A stretch of DNA of 64,000 nucleotides from Acidiphilium acidophilum (GTDB taxonomy: Bacteria; Pseudomonadota; Alphaproteobacteria; Acetobacterales; Acetobacteraceae): NCBI RefSeq assembly GCF_033842475.1, contig NZ_JAWXYB010000018.1:186001-250000 (forward strand), read 5' to 3'. This document shows, in pieces, positions 30,070 through 38,689 of this stretch. How positions within the stretch are numbered: the first letter of the stretch is position 1; every line of letters begins with the position of its first letter. The translations under genes were made by a program, and so were the position numbers. The notes under the pieces are model-generated. The model had not been told where the DNA came from and did not search any database. It worked only from the letters and a program-made list of their open reading frames with translations.

Positions 30070-30121
30070 TCATCGGTCTCCATGTTGGTGTGAACAACTG
30101 CATGGAATACCAGAATGAACA

Positions 30122-30151
30122 GCCCTTGCCGGGGCATGCCCCGGCAAGGGC
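30122..30151. repeat. Perfect 30-bp palindrome inside the IS256-type element
   Basis: GCCCTTGCCGGGGCA (30122-30136) is followed directly by its exact reverse complement. It lies between the element's outer end and the transposase start, where a hairpin could block outside transcription or translation from reaching the transposase, or bind protein. Confidence 0.8.
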
Positions 30152-30200
30152 ACCAACTCCCAACCCAAAATGAATTTCCAGACGTCAGGTTACACCACCA

Positions 30201-30412
30201 CGGAGATGCCTCAGCGCGCGCCCGCACCCGCAACCAAAATCGACGATTGTACCGAAATCCGCAAGTTCTTTACCCTGGCTGGCAAGGATGCGCTGCCATT
30301 CGCCGACCGTAAGGCTCCCCGATTGATCGAACCACGCAGGATCACGACTGCCACTGACACGGGCGCGTAGATCTTCGGGGGGCATATGGGAGGCGGAGTT
30401 TATCACATTCAT
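30201..30412 (-). pseudogene. Methyltransferase, 5' part, split by IS256-type insertion
   Basis: N-terminal portion of the methyltransferase whose 3' part is at 28305-28839. It starts at ATG 30412 (MNVINSASHMPPEDL) with AGGAA upstream and includes SAM-binding motif I, GTIVDFGCGCGRALRHL. The frame then runs into the insertion and ends within a few codons. An in-frame extension upstream to 30481 looks less likely as the start. It is divergent from the acyl carrier protein gene across an A/T-rich promoter region of about 160 bp. Confidence 0.85.
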
Positions 30413-30569
30413 CGAAAATTCCTGCCGGTATGTGGTTTTTTGAGCTAATGAATCAGTATCGCGACGCGGTCTCAAACACAACTAAAAATTGCTTATTTCG
30501 GCGATTTGTCGTGTTCATGATGCTCGGTTGGGTTATATATAAATTAGGTATAGGGAAGGAACGGTGTCG

Positions 30570-30839
30570 ATGACTCACGATCTGGTAGCCGCCGACGTCA
30601 TCGGATTGATCAGCAAAACCTTCGGCATCGACCCCGGCAAAATTTCACGCGAAACTCAGGCTGCCGATGTGGATGGTTGGGATTCACTCTCTCATGCAGT
30701 GCTACTGTCCTCCATAGAGCGCCATTTCGGCATTCGCCTCGATCTCGATCGTGTCTTCGACGTAGAGAATGTCGGCGATTTGATCGATTGCGTCGAAATT
30801 GAGCTTAAAAATAAGTCCCCGCTTGAGGCTAAAAATTGA
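30570..30839 (+). CDS. Acyl carrier protein
   Basis: An 89-aa acidic carrier protein with the phosphopantetheine attachment motif in VDGWDSLSHAVLLSSIE (serine of DSL). Helix II and the rest of the fold fit dedicated secondary-metabolism or glycan ACPs rather than the housekeeping AcpP. AAGGA nine bases before ATG 30570 defines the start; GTG 30564 is too close to it. Its stop overlaps the ATG of the WcbI-like gene (TGATG), so the two are translationally coupled. A minus-strand acyl-AMP ligase in the same locus could charge it. Confidence 0.9.
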   Translation: MTHDLVAADVIGLISKTFGIDPGKISRETQAADVDGWDSLSHAVLLSSIERHFGIRLDLDRVFDVENVGDLIDCVEIELKNKSPLEAKN

Positions 30840-31828
30840 TGCGTGTTGCGGTCATTGGCAACTGCCATGCGGATATCGTGGCACAGGTTGTGCGAATGGC
30901 ATTGCGATCCTCGCAGTCCTTGGATTGCCGCCACATCGTGAGTTATGAAAGCACGACCGCGGTGGACCAGCAGTTCATCGCAGAAGCAGATCGGACATTG
31001 ATCCAGGTCACTGATTTCAAAAACAGCCGTCCCGGTGCGCAAGATCAAGCCATAAACTATCGCAATCCGGGTTATTTTCCTCTCGTCGCGGTGAATTTTC
31101 TCTATCCAGGGGCAGGAAAACCCCATCCGCGTGCAAGCGAAAGCCGCACACCTTATTGTCCGAGCGGCTATTTCGAAGGACAGGTCAGTGATCAGCTATT
31201 GATCAGGCTGATGACTGAATACCCCCACGATTCCAGCGCTTCCCTCGTCCAGCGCTATCTGGACGCGGATTACGCGAAAATCGTCGATCTCGACCGGATC
31301 TTCGAAATGAACCGGATCAAGTCGCAAAGGATCGGCGCTGCGGCATCGATGGATTTGTGGCCCAAGATCGAAGCCATGTTTCGTTATGTGCCGTTGTTCT
31401 GGACCTACCTTCACCCTGCCGGTTCGTTATTGCGAGATATCTGCCGCCATGCGCTGCGCCAGCTCGACGTAAGCCTGAGTGAAGTTGAAATCGAGGCGGC
31501 GGTTGATACCGTCAAGGAACCTTTGGGATTTGCGCATATGCCAATTCATCCCAGCATCGTGCGGCATTTCGGAATTGAATGGGCGACGCCGCGCTATCGT
31601 TACCGGATGATGCCGGAGGGGCGTTTCACCGTCAGCGAGTTCGCGCTCCGATACGTCACTTTCGAACATAACGATGATCTCAACCGCTTGATTTTCAACA
31701 TTCATAACAATATCGAGCTTAACCCATATTTAGCAGTGCCTCGAATAAACCGCATAATATCAGCATCTTACACTCTTAAAAAAATCCGAGTGGCACTACA
31801 AACATATCCAAAGGGGATCAGACGGTGA
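30839..31828 (+). CDS. WcbI-like polysaccharide biosynthesis protein (3' end altered)
   Basis: A 329-aa protein beginning MRVAVIGNCHADIVAQVVRM. The GNC(H/Q) opening and overall layout fit the WcbI family, implicated in capsule biosynthesis and proposed to act on acyl-CoA or acylated sugar substrates. Coupling to an ACP gene fits acyl transfer to a glycan. The last roughly 9 residues are encoded by the IS1634-type element that begins at 31803, so the native C-terminus has been replaced. Beyond the element (from 34799) the frame continues KAKHKVYNINMLCALVANY, probably the displaced tail. Confidence 0.75.
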   Translation: MRVAVIGNCHADIVAQVVRMALRSSQSLDCRHIVSYESTTAVDQQFIAEADRTLIQVTDFKNSRPGAQDQAINYRNPGYFPLVAVNFLYPGAGKPHPRASESRTPYCPSGYFEGQVSDQLLIRLMTEYPHDSSASLVQRYLDADYAKIVDLDRIFEMNRIKSQRIGAAASMDLWPKIEAMFRYVPLFWTYLHPAGSLLRDICRHALRQLDVSLSEVEIEAAVDTVKEPLGFAHMPIHPSIVRHFGIEWATPRYRYRMMPEGRFTVSEFALRYVTFEHNDDLNRLIFNIHNNIELNPYLAVPRINRIISASYTLKKIRVALQTYPKGIRR

Positions 31829-32598
31829 GTTTCTGGATCCCTCCTGGCGAGGCATTGAGTGCCAACGCATCATAAATCCGGCGCAAGGCTGGTTCGGCGA
31901 CTGTGGCCTTGCGGACATGCAGGGTGCGACCGTCGCGCTGCTGGAAGGTTGCGGTGATCCGTTGCTGCACCGAGATGATTTCGCGCAATCGGGTCCATGA
32001 CAGGGGCTCCCCTGCCGCTTTCAGTTTATGCCGGATTGCCTGGACCAGTTGATAGGCCAGCACGGTGATGAACAGATGCCCTTCGGTGCGGTCCGCTTTG
32101 TGATGGAACACCGGTCGGAGGCCGAGTTCCGATTTGAGACCGCGGAACACCGCCTCCAGATCGGTCAACATGGTGTAGGTGTGCCACAAGGTGGCGGCGT
32201 CCCAGGTGGTTTCATTGCTGCGCAGACAATAGACCCCGGGATGTGTCAGCATTGAACCCTCGAGTGGAACCTTGACCCAGGTGATCGACGCGGCCTTGGT
32301 TCCGGTCTCATCGGGAGTCACGATGATCTCGTAGTGTTGCCCGATGCCGCTGCTCTTCTCTATCAATCGGCCGATGCGTCGCTGGATATCAGCCAGGTTT
32401 TTCTGTCCGTGGGGTTTTGCCAGTCCGTCGACGAGCGTGGTGAGACCGGCCTCGAACCGGGTGATGAACCGATCAGTGATTGCGGTCTCCTTGGTCTTGC
32501 GCCCCTCGGAATGGCAATAGAGCCGAACCTCCGTGCCATCCTCGCTCAGCACACGTTGCAATTGGACCGTCTCGTTCGACGCGGTCAGCGTGCTGATC
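31818..32598 (-). pseudogene. IS1634-type transposase, C-terminal part
   Basis: The coding segment covers QAISTLTASNETVQLQRV, RLYCHSEGRKTKETAI and the diagnostic LTDLEAVFRGLKSELGLRPV region containing the catalytic Glu, followed by HLFITVLAYQLVQAIRHKL. Joining it to 33642-34732 after removing the nested element rebuilds an uninterrupted 623-codon frame through FDPDQAISTLTA. Confidence 0.9.
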
Positions 32599-32603
32599 GC
32601 CTG

Positions 32604-33641
32604 TGTTGGCGGCGGTGAGAATCCGCGCATAAACGGCGCGTAGCTGCCGAGTCCATTTAAATGGACGGCACTGACCGGCCTTTACGGCAACCTGGACCCG
32701 GCGCCTAAATCACACGAGAACCAGATCGGCCGGGTACGAGGTCCGTCAGGAAACGCAGAACGTTCGAGGATTTGAATCAGCTGGGGAAGTGAGCAGTTGT
32801 TGGACCAGATGACCAAAGACAGTGTGAATTGCGTCAGCAGGTCATGCTCGGCCGCAGGCGTTGATGGAATAATCTGCAGAATGTTCGTTTGCAGTCGCTG
32901 TCTGTGCCAAGTGCTTGTCTGCCCACAGTGCGACCGAGGTCAGATCTACTGCATGCGAACTTGCGCCCGGGAAGCTCGTCGTGAACGGCAAAGAGAAGCT
33001 CGCCGACGTTATCAGGCAACCCCGCGAGGACGTGTCATGCATGCGGCGAGAAATCGCCATTACCGCGCTCGGGCGGTCCGCGTGACGGATCATGGTCCTG
33101 CTAAGCAACCGGAAACCGCGCTTTCGCGTGGATTGGCAATCGCCGGGGCTTCGCGAAAGCCCTGGACCAGCAGTACTCCCCCAGGACATCACCTCTGTCA
33201 TCGTTGCGGTCGCTCCGTTTCACCTTTCGTGCGCTTGACAGGTCTCCGGCCTCAACGTCGCCCGAGCCGGATTGCCAGGATTGATCAAAACGACACCGGC
33301 GCGCGACGCCCACCCTGAAAGCGCCAGCGCCACTGATACAACACCAATCCTGTAGTTCGATCAGCACGGCCATCCTGTCGTCCCGACCTGCGAATTCCGA
33401 CGCTGTCGCGCGCAGCGGCGGTCAAGGATGGCCGAAGGCCACCGCGCTCTTGCGCGGCGCGAAGCGTCCTTGACGGCTGCGAGCACGGCAGCAGCCTCAG
33501 AGCAGAGGGACAGCTACCCACTGCCACTGCCTCCTCCGCCAACTCTCCCACACCGTGTCAAACTGCCCCGCACTCATTAAGTCAATTCACTATGGTAACT
33601 ATCCCGCGCCGTTTATGCGCGGATTCTCACCGCCGCCAACA
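32604..33641. mobile_element. Non-autonomous transposon (about 1 kb) nested in IS1634-type transposase
   Basis: A 1,038-bp element with near-perfect 37-bp terminal inverted repeats starting TGTTGGCGGCGGTGAG (32604-32640 and 33605-33641) and a 5-bp target duplication GCCTG (32599-32603 and 33642-33646). It encodes no transposase, only a small cysteine-rich protein. The TG...CA ends and 5-bp duplication are compatible with mobilisation by an IS21-type transposase in trans, but that assignment is inference. A GTCCATTTAAATGGAC palindrome lies near its left end (about 32651). Confidence 0.88.
32881..33318 (+). CDS. Cysteine-rich passenger protein of the nested transposon
   Basis: A 145-aa basic protein with an N-terminal cysteine cluster, CSRCLCQVLVCPQCDRGQIY then C, followed by an Arg-rich helix (CAREARRERQREARRRYQ) and a second CxxC in HLCHRCGRSVSPFV. 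This looks like a zinc-binding, nucleic-acid-interacting protein; I recall similar small proteins near transposable elements, but the function is unknown. The start is uncertain: ATG 32881 is chosen by the family-like MFVCSRC beginning, while a TTG at 32797 with GGGGAAG upstream would add 28 residues. Confidence 0.6.
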   Translation: MFVCSRCLCQVLVCPQCDRGQIYCMRTCAREARRERQREARRRYQATPRGRVMHAARNRHYRARAVRVTDHGPAKQPETALSRGLAIAGASRKPWTSSTPPGHHLCHRCGRSVSPFVRLTGLRPQRRPSRIARIDQNDTGARRPP

Positions 33642-34732
33642 GCCTGATCCGGATCGAACTGGCGGGTGCGTTCGCGGCTGACCACCAAGTAACGGTATCC
33701 GTGTTTTATGAGCCAGGCGACGTTGGCTGCGGTCGCGATGCCGGCATCCATGATGACCAGCGCCCCCTTGGGAGCGGTGAGGCCGTCGAGCATCTCCTCA
33801 AGGGTCGTGGCTTCACCGACATTGCCGGCGAACATCTTTGAGCGGCGCACGAAGCCGCTGCCATCGAGGACCAGGCCGAGGGTAACCAGAGGGCAGTCGG
33901 TTCGCTTCTCCTTTGATCGACCGCGAGCAGCCTTGGCGTTACCGCTGGCGGTACCTTCGAAATACGTGTTGGTCAGATCGTAGAGGGTGACGGTAACCGG
34001 CAGTCCAAACAAATCCTGGATCCGGCTGAACAGTGCGGTCTCGATCTTGTCACGGTGTCGCACAAGAAGGTCGGAGGTCCGATACAGACGGATCAACGGC
34101 ATGGCTTCGAAGTCCACGTCCAGCAGTTCGCCGAGGGCACTGCGCTCGCGCAGCCAGCGCCAGGTTGCGAGTTCGCTGCCCGGCGCTGCCATGCGACCTA
34201 TGAGGCTGCCGACCACCGCGGCTCGCTGGACACCATTGAAATCGAGATCGCGGAGAATCTGATCGATTCCCAACCAGTTCATCGCTGCAAGGCCGACCGC
34301 TTCGACCCCGACCGACCGGGGCCGGATGAGTTGCAGCGAGGCGATGTCGACCTCGGCGTAAACTGCAGATGGCGCGGCAGGTGATGGGAATAAGGATGCC
34401 TGAACGGCGGTCGACGGGGTCGGTGGAGCTTGGTGTCCAGCATCCGATCGGGCTGCCCCTGGCTGGGCCGCAATAAGACGGGCGGCATATCGTTGAGCCA
34501 AGGTCTCGATGATCTCGGGTTCTGCGAGCATACCGACCTGTCCGGCAAGCAAGGCGTCTATCCTGGCGCACAGGGCCTGCCAGTCGCTCTGTGGCAGGTC
34601 GAACTGGCGGCCAAGGTTGAGCAGGGTGATCTGGCGGACCTGCTTACCGATGCGCTCGGAGGCGACGAGGCGATAGGTGAAGTATGTTTCGTTATCGGAC
34701 TTATTCCGGGTTTTTGTTTTGCGGATAAACAT
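33642..34732 (-). pseudogene. IS1634-type transposase, N-terminal part
   Basis: Starts MFIRKTKTRNKSDNETYFTY, typical of IS1634/IS4-superfamily transposases. It includes YDLTNTYFEG (first Asp region) and GALVIMDAGIATAANVAWL (second Asp region), then YLVVSRERTRQFDPDQA, where the nested element begins. With the C-terminal part (31818-32598) it forms a complete 623-aa transposase. Confidence 0.9.
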
Positions 34733-34874
34733 TGCCGAGACATGAGGCTGGTGCCGTGGGGGGTCAAGGGATCATCAATAATATTATGGCACTACAAATA
34801 AAAGCAAAACATAAAGTATACAATATCAATATGTTATGCGCTTTGGTTGCAAATTATGATCGTTTTAGTGCTAA

Positions 34875-35150
34875 AGATGGGTTAATACGACAATCACGGA
34901 TATCGAACGGATCGTCGCGTTCCACGGGGCGACAGGCGACATCCTGATCAACCTCGCCATTGCGCTGTGGAAGACAGGTCAGCTCGACCGAGCCATCGAT
35001 GTCGCGGTACGCGCGTTGGAAACCGACAAAACGCAGTCGGAGTGGGCGGATTTCCTGTGTATTCTGATGCGCCAGGCGGGACGCGTTTACGAGACCGGCT
35101 CTCCGGGCGAGGTGACGGCAGCGCTCACCAGCGAGCCGTGTGCCGCCTGA
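34875..35150 (+). pseudogene. Orphan 3' gene fragment with TPR-like helix pair
   Basis: A 91-codon frame open after a stop codon, without any start codon, containing ATGDILINLAIALWKTGQLD and RAIDVAVRALETDKTQSEWA. The helix-turn-helix spacing resembles a tetratricopeptide unit. GC content jumps sharply at about 34,895, suggesting a truncation junction. The last 64 bp overlap the 3' end of the ligase gene on the other strand. It is most likely the remaining 3' end of a larger glycan-locus gene lost by rearrangement. Confidence 0.45.
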
Positions 35151-36385
35151 AACACCGCCCGCTCCGCCACATACCGCCTCAGATTCTCCGCCCGCGAAAT
35201 CTTGCCGCTGGTGGTCTTGATCAGCCACCCCGGCGAGACGATCAACGCCTCATAAACCGTCGCCGCGAATTCGGCGTTGATCGCGGATTTGATCGCGCGG
35301 CTCAGCGCGCTCCGGGCTGTCACATCCATCGTATCCGCCTCCGCGATCACCACGAGCGACTGGCTCCCGGTCTGCGGGTTGAACGGCGCAATCGCCACCA
35401 CCCGCCCCGGTTTCACATCACAATGAGTATTGATGCAGAACTCGGCATCATGGGCATAAATATTCTTGCCGTGAATGATCAGCAAATCATCGGTGCGCCC
35501 GGTAATGAACAACTCGCCCTGATCCAGAAAGCCCCGATCGCCGGTATGATACCACCCGGCCTCCAGCTTGCCCGGCGGCATCTCCAGCCGGAAATACCCG
35601 TCGAACATGGTCGCACTCGCAATCACGACAGTCCCGACCTCACGATCCGCACAGGCGGCCCCATCGGCATCGAGAATCCGCAGCCGCACCCCTGACATCG
35701 GCGGCCCGCACGAAATCATATCACGTCCGGCGGCGTCGGGTGCCGCAGCGCGAACCACCCCATCGCGATCCAGCGCCTCCGCGTCGGCACAAATTATGCG
35801 CGGCGCTTCGCCAAGCCGCGTCTGCGTCACCATGAACACGGTCTCGGCCATCGCGTAGCTGACCTGCGGGGCCGCAGCCGCCAGCCCGTGCGGCGCAAAA
35901 TGCCTGCCGAACGCCTCCAGCGTCGCCGATTTGCACGGTTCCGAACAATCGATCACCGCCCGCAACGAAGACAGATCATACCGCGCCTCGGGCGGCGTCA
36001 TCCGGATCAGATGGTGAAACGCGAAATTCGGCAACCAGCAGAGCGTCGCCCGAAAATCGCCGATCGCCTCCAGCAGGCTCGCCGGCCAGCGCACCCACGC
36101 GAACGGATCGATCGTGACCACACTGATGCCGAGCAGGGCAGGGGCGACGAAGCAGGCGATCAACCCCATGTCATGATAAATCGGCAGCCACGAGGCAATC
36201 ACATCGCCCCCGGTCATGCCAAGGGTTTCCGCCATCGCATCGACATGATCGAGCACCGTGCCATGCGACAGCATCACCCCCTTCTTGAGCCCGGTGGTGC
36301 CCGAACTATGCTGCAGGAACGCAATGTCCCGCCGGTCGGGCGAAACGACAACCCCAGGATCGAACGGCGGCAGCGGCGTTTCGAT
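35087..36385 (-). pseudogene. Acyl-AMP ligase, C-terminal three-quarters, split by RIT element
   Basis: AMP-binding enzyme segment with the P-loop LQHSSGTTGLKKGVMLSHG, LPIYHDMGLI and YAMAETVF (adenylation signatures), the ribose-binding HTGDRGFLDQGELFITGRTD and C-terminal TTSGKISRAENLRRY with the catalytic lysine. It resembles fatty-acyl-AMP ligases, which load acyl groups on ACPs. Excising 36392-39769 and one ATCATG repeat joins LADFHD to IETPLPP in frame and gives a 571-aa protein, normal for the family. An ACP gene lies in the same locus. Confidence 0.88.
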
Positions 36386-36539
36386 ATCATGCCTCTTATG
36401 CCGACATCGGCATAAGGGCCATAATGCCGAGATCCGGATTATGCCGCATCTGCTCGGCAGGGCGCGGTTGACGGTATGATCGCACCAATCCCATTCGGCA
36501 TAATCTTCGTCGCTCCAACAACCATGGAGCACGACGATC

Positions 36540-37751
36540 ATGCCTCAATATTTGCAGACCTGCATCGAGCCGTATCTGGACTCGTTCGCCGAGAGCTTTG
36601 CGGCGGAGAATTACACCGCCGGCACGGTCAAGACCTACCAATCGATCCTGCGGAAGGTGGGGCACGCGATGGATGTCGAGGGCATCAGTCCTTCGGCGTT
36701 GACGCTCGACATGGCCGAGCATCTGGGACGCAAGGTGCCGCGCAAGAAGACGGGCTCGGTATGGCCGTATAGGTTGGCCCGACGGTTCGCGCAGCATCTG
36801 CTCGATATCGGCGTCACGCAGCCGGTGCCGTTGACCGAGGCGCAGCAGGCGCGCGCTATCCTGCTGGCGAACTTCGAGACCTATCTGGTCAAGCATCGCG
36901 GCCTGAGTCCGCGGACGATCTATCACACGCTGCGGTTCGCCAACCGGTTCCTCGATCATCGCTTTGGTGATGCGATAGTTGATCCGGGGCGGTTGCGGCC
37001 TGCCGACGTGATCAGCTTCATCGAGCATGTGTTGGCAGGCGCGCGTCGCGACAAAACGGTGGCAACGCATGTTCGTATCTTCCTGCAATATCTGTTCGGC
37101 AGCGGCGCGACAGCGACCAATCTGGCGCTGAGCGTACCTAGGGCGGCGAAGCGCTGGGGCGCACGACTGCCGCGCCATCTGTCGCCCGAGGGCGTCGAGG
37201 CGGTGCTCGCCTGCGTGCGCGACAGCCCCCGGCACGGCGCTCGGGACTATGCGATGCTGCTCATCATGGCCCGGCTCGGCTTGCGCGCTGCCGAGGTCAT
37301 CGCGATCCAGCTGGACGATATCAACTGGCGCGCGGGCGAACTCTTGGTGCGTGGCAAGGGGAAGCTCCACGATCGCGTGCCGATCAGCGCGGAGGTTGGC
37401 GAGGCCCTCAGCCGCTATCTGCGCGAGGAACGCGGACCCGCGTCCTGCCGCACGATGTTCGTCACCCATCGCGCGCCGTACCGTCCGTTCAAGGACAGCC
37501 AGATCGTCAACGCCGTTCTCAAGGATGCGCTGAAGGCGACTGGCCAGAAGCCGGTAACGCCCTATGTGGGATCGCACCTGCTGCGTCATAGCCTTGCCAC
37601 CCAGTTAGTGAACTCGGGTGCATCGCTCGACGAGGTGGGCGATGTGCTGCGGCACCGCTCACGCACATCAACGATGATATATGCCCGTCTCGACATCGAT
37701 GGGCTGCGGTCAGTGGCAATGCCTTGGCCCGGGGCGGGAGGCGCGCAATGA
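36540..37751 (+). CDS. ritA: RIT tyrosine recombinase A
   Basis: A 403-aa site-specific recombinase. The N-terminal SAM-like core-binding domain is followed by the catalytic domain with the first Arg in ARLGLRAAEVIAIQLDD, the HLLRHS box and C-terminal nucleophile Tyr in TSTMIYARLD. The stop overlaps the ritB ATG (ATGA). Probably functional: no frameshift is seen. Confidence 0.9.
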   Translation: MPQYLQTCIEPYLDSFAESFAAENYTAGTVKTYQSILRKVGHAMDVEGISPSALTLDMAEHLGRKVPRKKTGSVWPYRLARRFAQHLLDIGVTQPVPLTEAQQARAILLANFETYLVKHRGLSPRTIYHTLRFANRFLDHRFGDAIVDPGRLRPADVISFIEHVLAGARRDKTVATHVRIFLQYLFGSGATATNLALSVPRAAKRWGARLPRHLSPEGVEAVLACVRDSPRHGARDYAMLLIMARLGLRAAEVIAIQLDDINWRAGELLVRGKGKLHDRVPISAEVGEALSRYLREERGPASCRTMFVTHRAPYRPFKDSQIVNAVLKDALKATGQKPVTPYVGSHLLRHSLATQLVNSGASLDEVGDVLRHRSRTSTMIYARLDIDGLRSVAMPWPGAGGAQ

Positions 37752-38689
37752 GCCTCACCTCCCAACTCGACCGCTATCTGGCTGTGCGGCGCCGCCTCGG
37801 CTACGACCTGAGCACCAGCGAGCGCATCCTTCGCCGCTTCACCCGGTTCGCCGACAGCGAGCGTGTGACGCATATCGACACGGCGCTGTTCCTGCGTTGG
37901 CACGCTACGCTCGGCGAGGCCAACGGCATGACGCGAGCGGCGCGGCTTACCGCCGTGCGCCTCTTCGCGCAGTGGCTGAGCAGCTTCGATCCGGCGCATG
38001 AACCCCCACCACGGAGCCTGTTGCCGGACACTGTCATGCGCTCGCGTCCGCATATCTACAGCAATGCCGAGGTCGCTTCGATTATCGCGGCCGCAAAGGC
38101 GCTGCCGTCGATCTGCGGGTTGCGCGGGCTGACCTGCTCGACGCTGTTCGCGCTCATCGCGGTCACGGGCTTGCGCATCAGCGAGGCGCTCGCGCTCGAT
38201 AGGAACGACCTCGACGCCGATAATGGTGTGCTGCGCGTCCGACAGGGCAAGAACGGCAAGGAGCGGTTGCTGCCGCTCGACCCCAGCACCGTCGAGCGAC
38301 TGCTCAACTATCGCATCGAACGCGATCGGCTAATCGGTCATCCGGCGGTGCCGCTGTTCGTAACCGACAAGGCGACCCGGCTCACCGACTGCACGGCCCG
38401 CTACAACTTCGCGCAGGCGTGCCAGCAGATCGGCTTGCGATCCGAGCAGCAGTACCATCGGCATGGCCGAGGGCCACGCATCCACGATCTGCGCCACACC
38501 TTCGCCGTGCGCACGATGATCGACTGGTACCGGACCGGCAAGGATCCGGCGCGCGAGATGATCCGGTTGACGACCTATCTGGGTCATAGCAGTCCCTCTG
38601 GAACATACTGGTATCTGGAGGCGGTCCCGGAACTGCTCGATCTGGCGATAGCCCGTGCCACCGCGAGCGGCGGGGAGTTGGCACAATGA
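37748..38689 (+). CDS. ritB: RIT tyrosine recombinase B
   Basis: A 313-aa recombinase, the second of the trio. Catalytic residues are visible in VTGLRISEALALDR (Arg), GPRIHDLRHTFAVRTMID (His-x-x-Arg) and LGHSSPSGTYWYLE (His and nucleophile Tyr). The ATG at 37748 overlaps the ritA stop by 4 nt and the stop overlaps ritC by 4 nt, so the three are translated as a coupled unit. Confidence 0.9.
   Translation: MSLTSQLDRYLAVRRRLGYDLSTSERILRRFTRFADSERVTHIDTALFLRWHATLGEANGMTRAARLTAVRLFAQWLSSFDPAHEPPPRSLLPDTVMRSRPHIYSNAEVASIIAAAKALPSICGLRGLTCSTLFALIAVTGLRISEALALDRNDLDADNGVLRVRQGKNGKERLLPLDPSTVERLLNYRIERDRLIGHPAVPLFVTDKATRLTDCTARYNFAQACQQIGLRSEQQYHRHGRGPRIHDLRHTFAVRTMIDWYRTGKDPAREMIRLTTYLGHSSPSGTYWYLEAVPELLDLAIARATASGGELAQ

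Larger units (their letters stand above)
28848..30200 (-). mobile_element. IS256-family insertion sequence (1,353 bp)
   Basis: Contains one transposase gene. Related ends are visible: AACCTGACGTCTGGAAA at one end and AACCTGATGTCTGGAAA at the other (in inverted orientation). The flanking 8-bp direct repeat CGGAGATG occurs at 28840-28847 and 30201-30208, the usual target duplication length for this family. Excision restores the methyltransferase frame exactly, which fixes both boundaries. The distances from the termini to the shared AACCTG differ by 2 bp, so the terminal repeats are imperfect. Confidence 0.93.
31803..34786 (-). mobile_element. IS1634-type insertion sequence, itself interrupted
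   Basis: Bounded by a 12-bp direct repeat TGGCACTACAAA (31791-31802 and 34787-34798). Without the nested element at 32604-33641 and its 5-bp duplication it would be about 1.94 kb, within the usual IS1634-family range. The family is known for long, variable target duplications, which fits 12 bp. I could not recognise clear terminal inverted repeats, so the exact ends rest on the direct repeat. The transposase is split and presumably dead. Confidence 0.8.

Noticed and set aside
29083-30093. 336-aa plus-strand frame across the IS256-type transposase
   Set aside because: Acidic Gly/Asp-rich antisense of a clear DDE transposase; no independent features.
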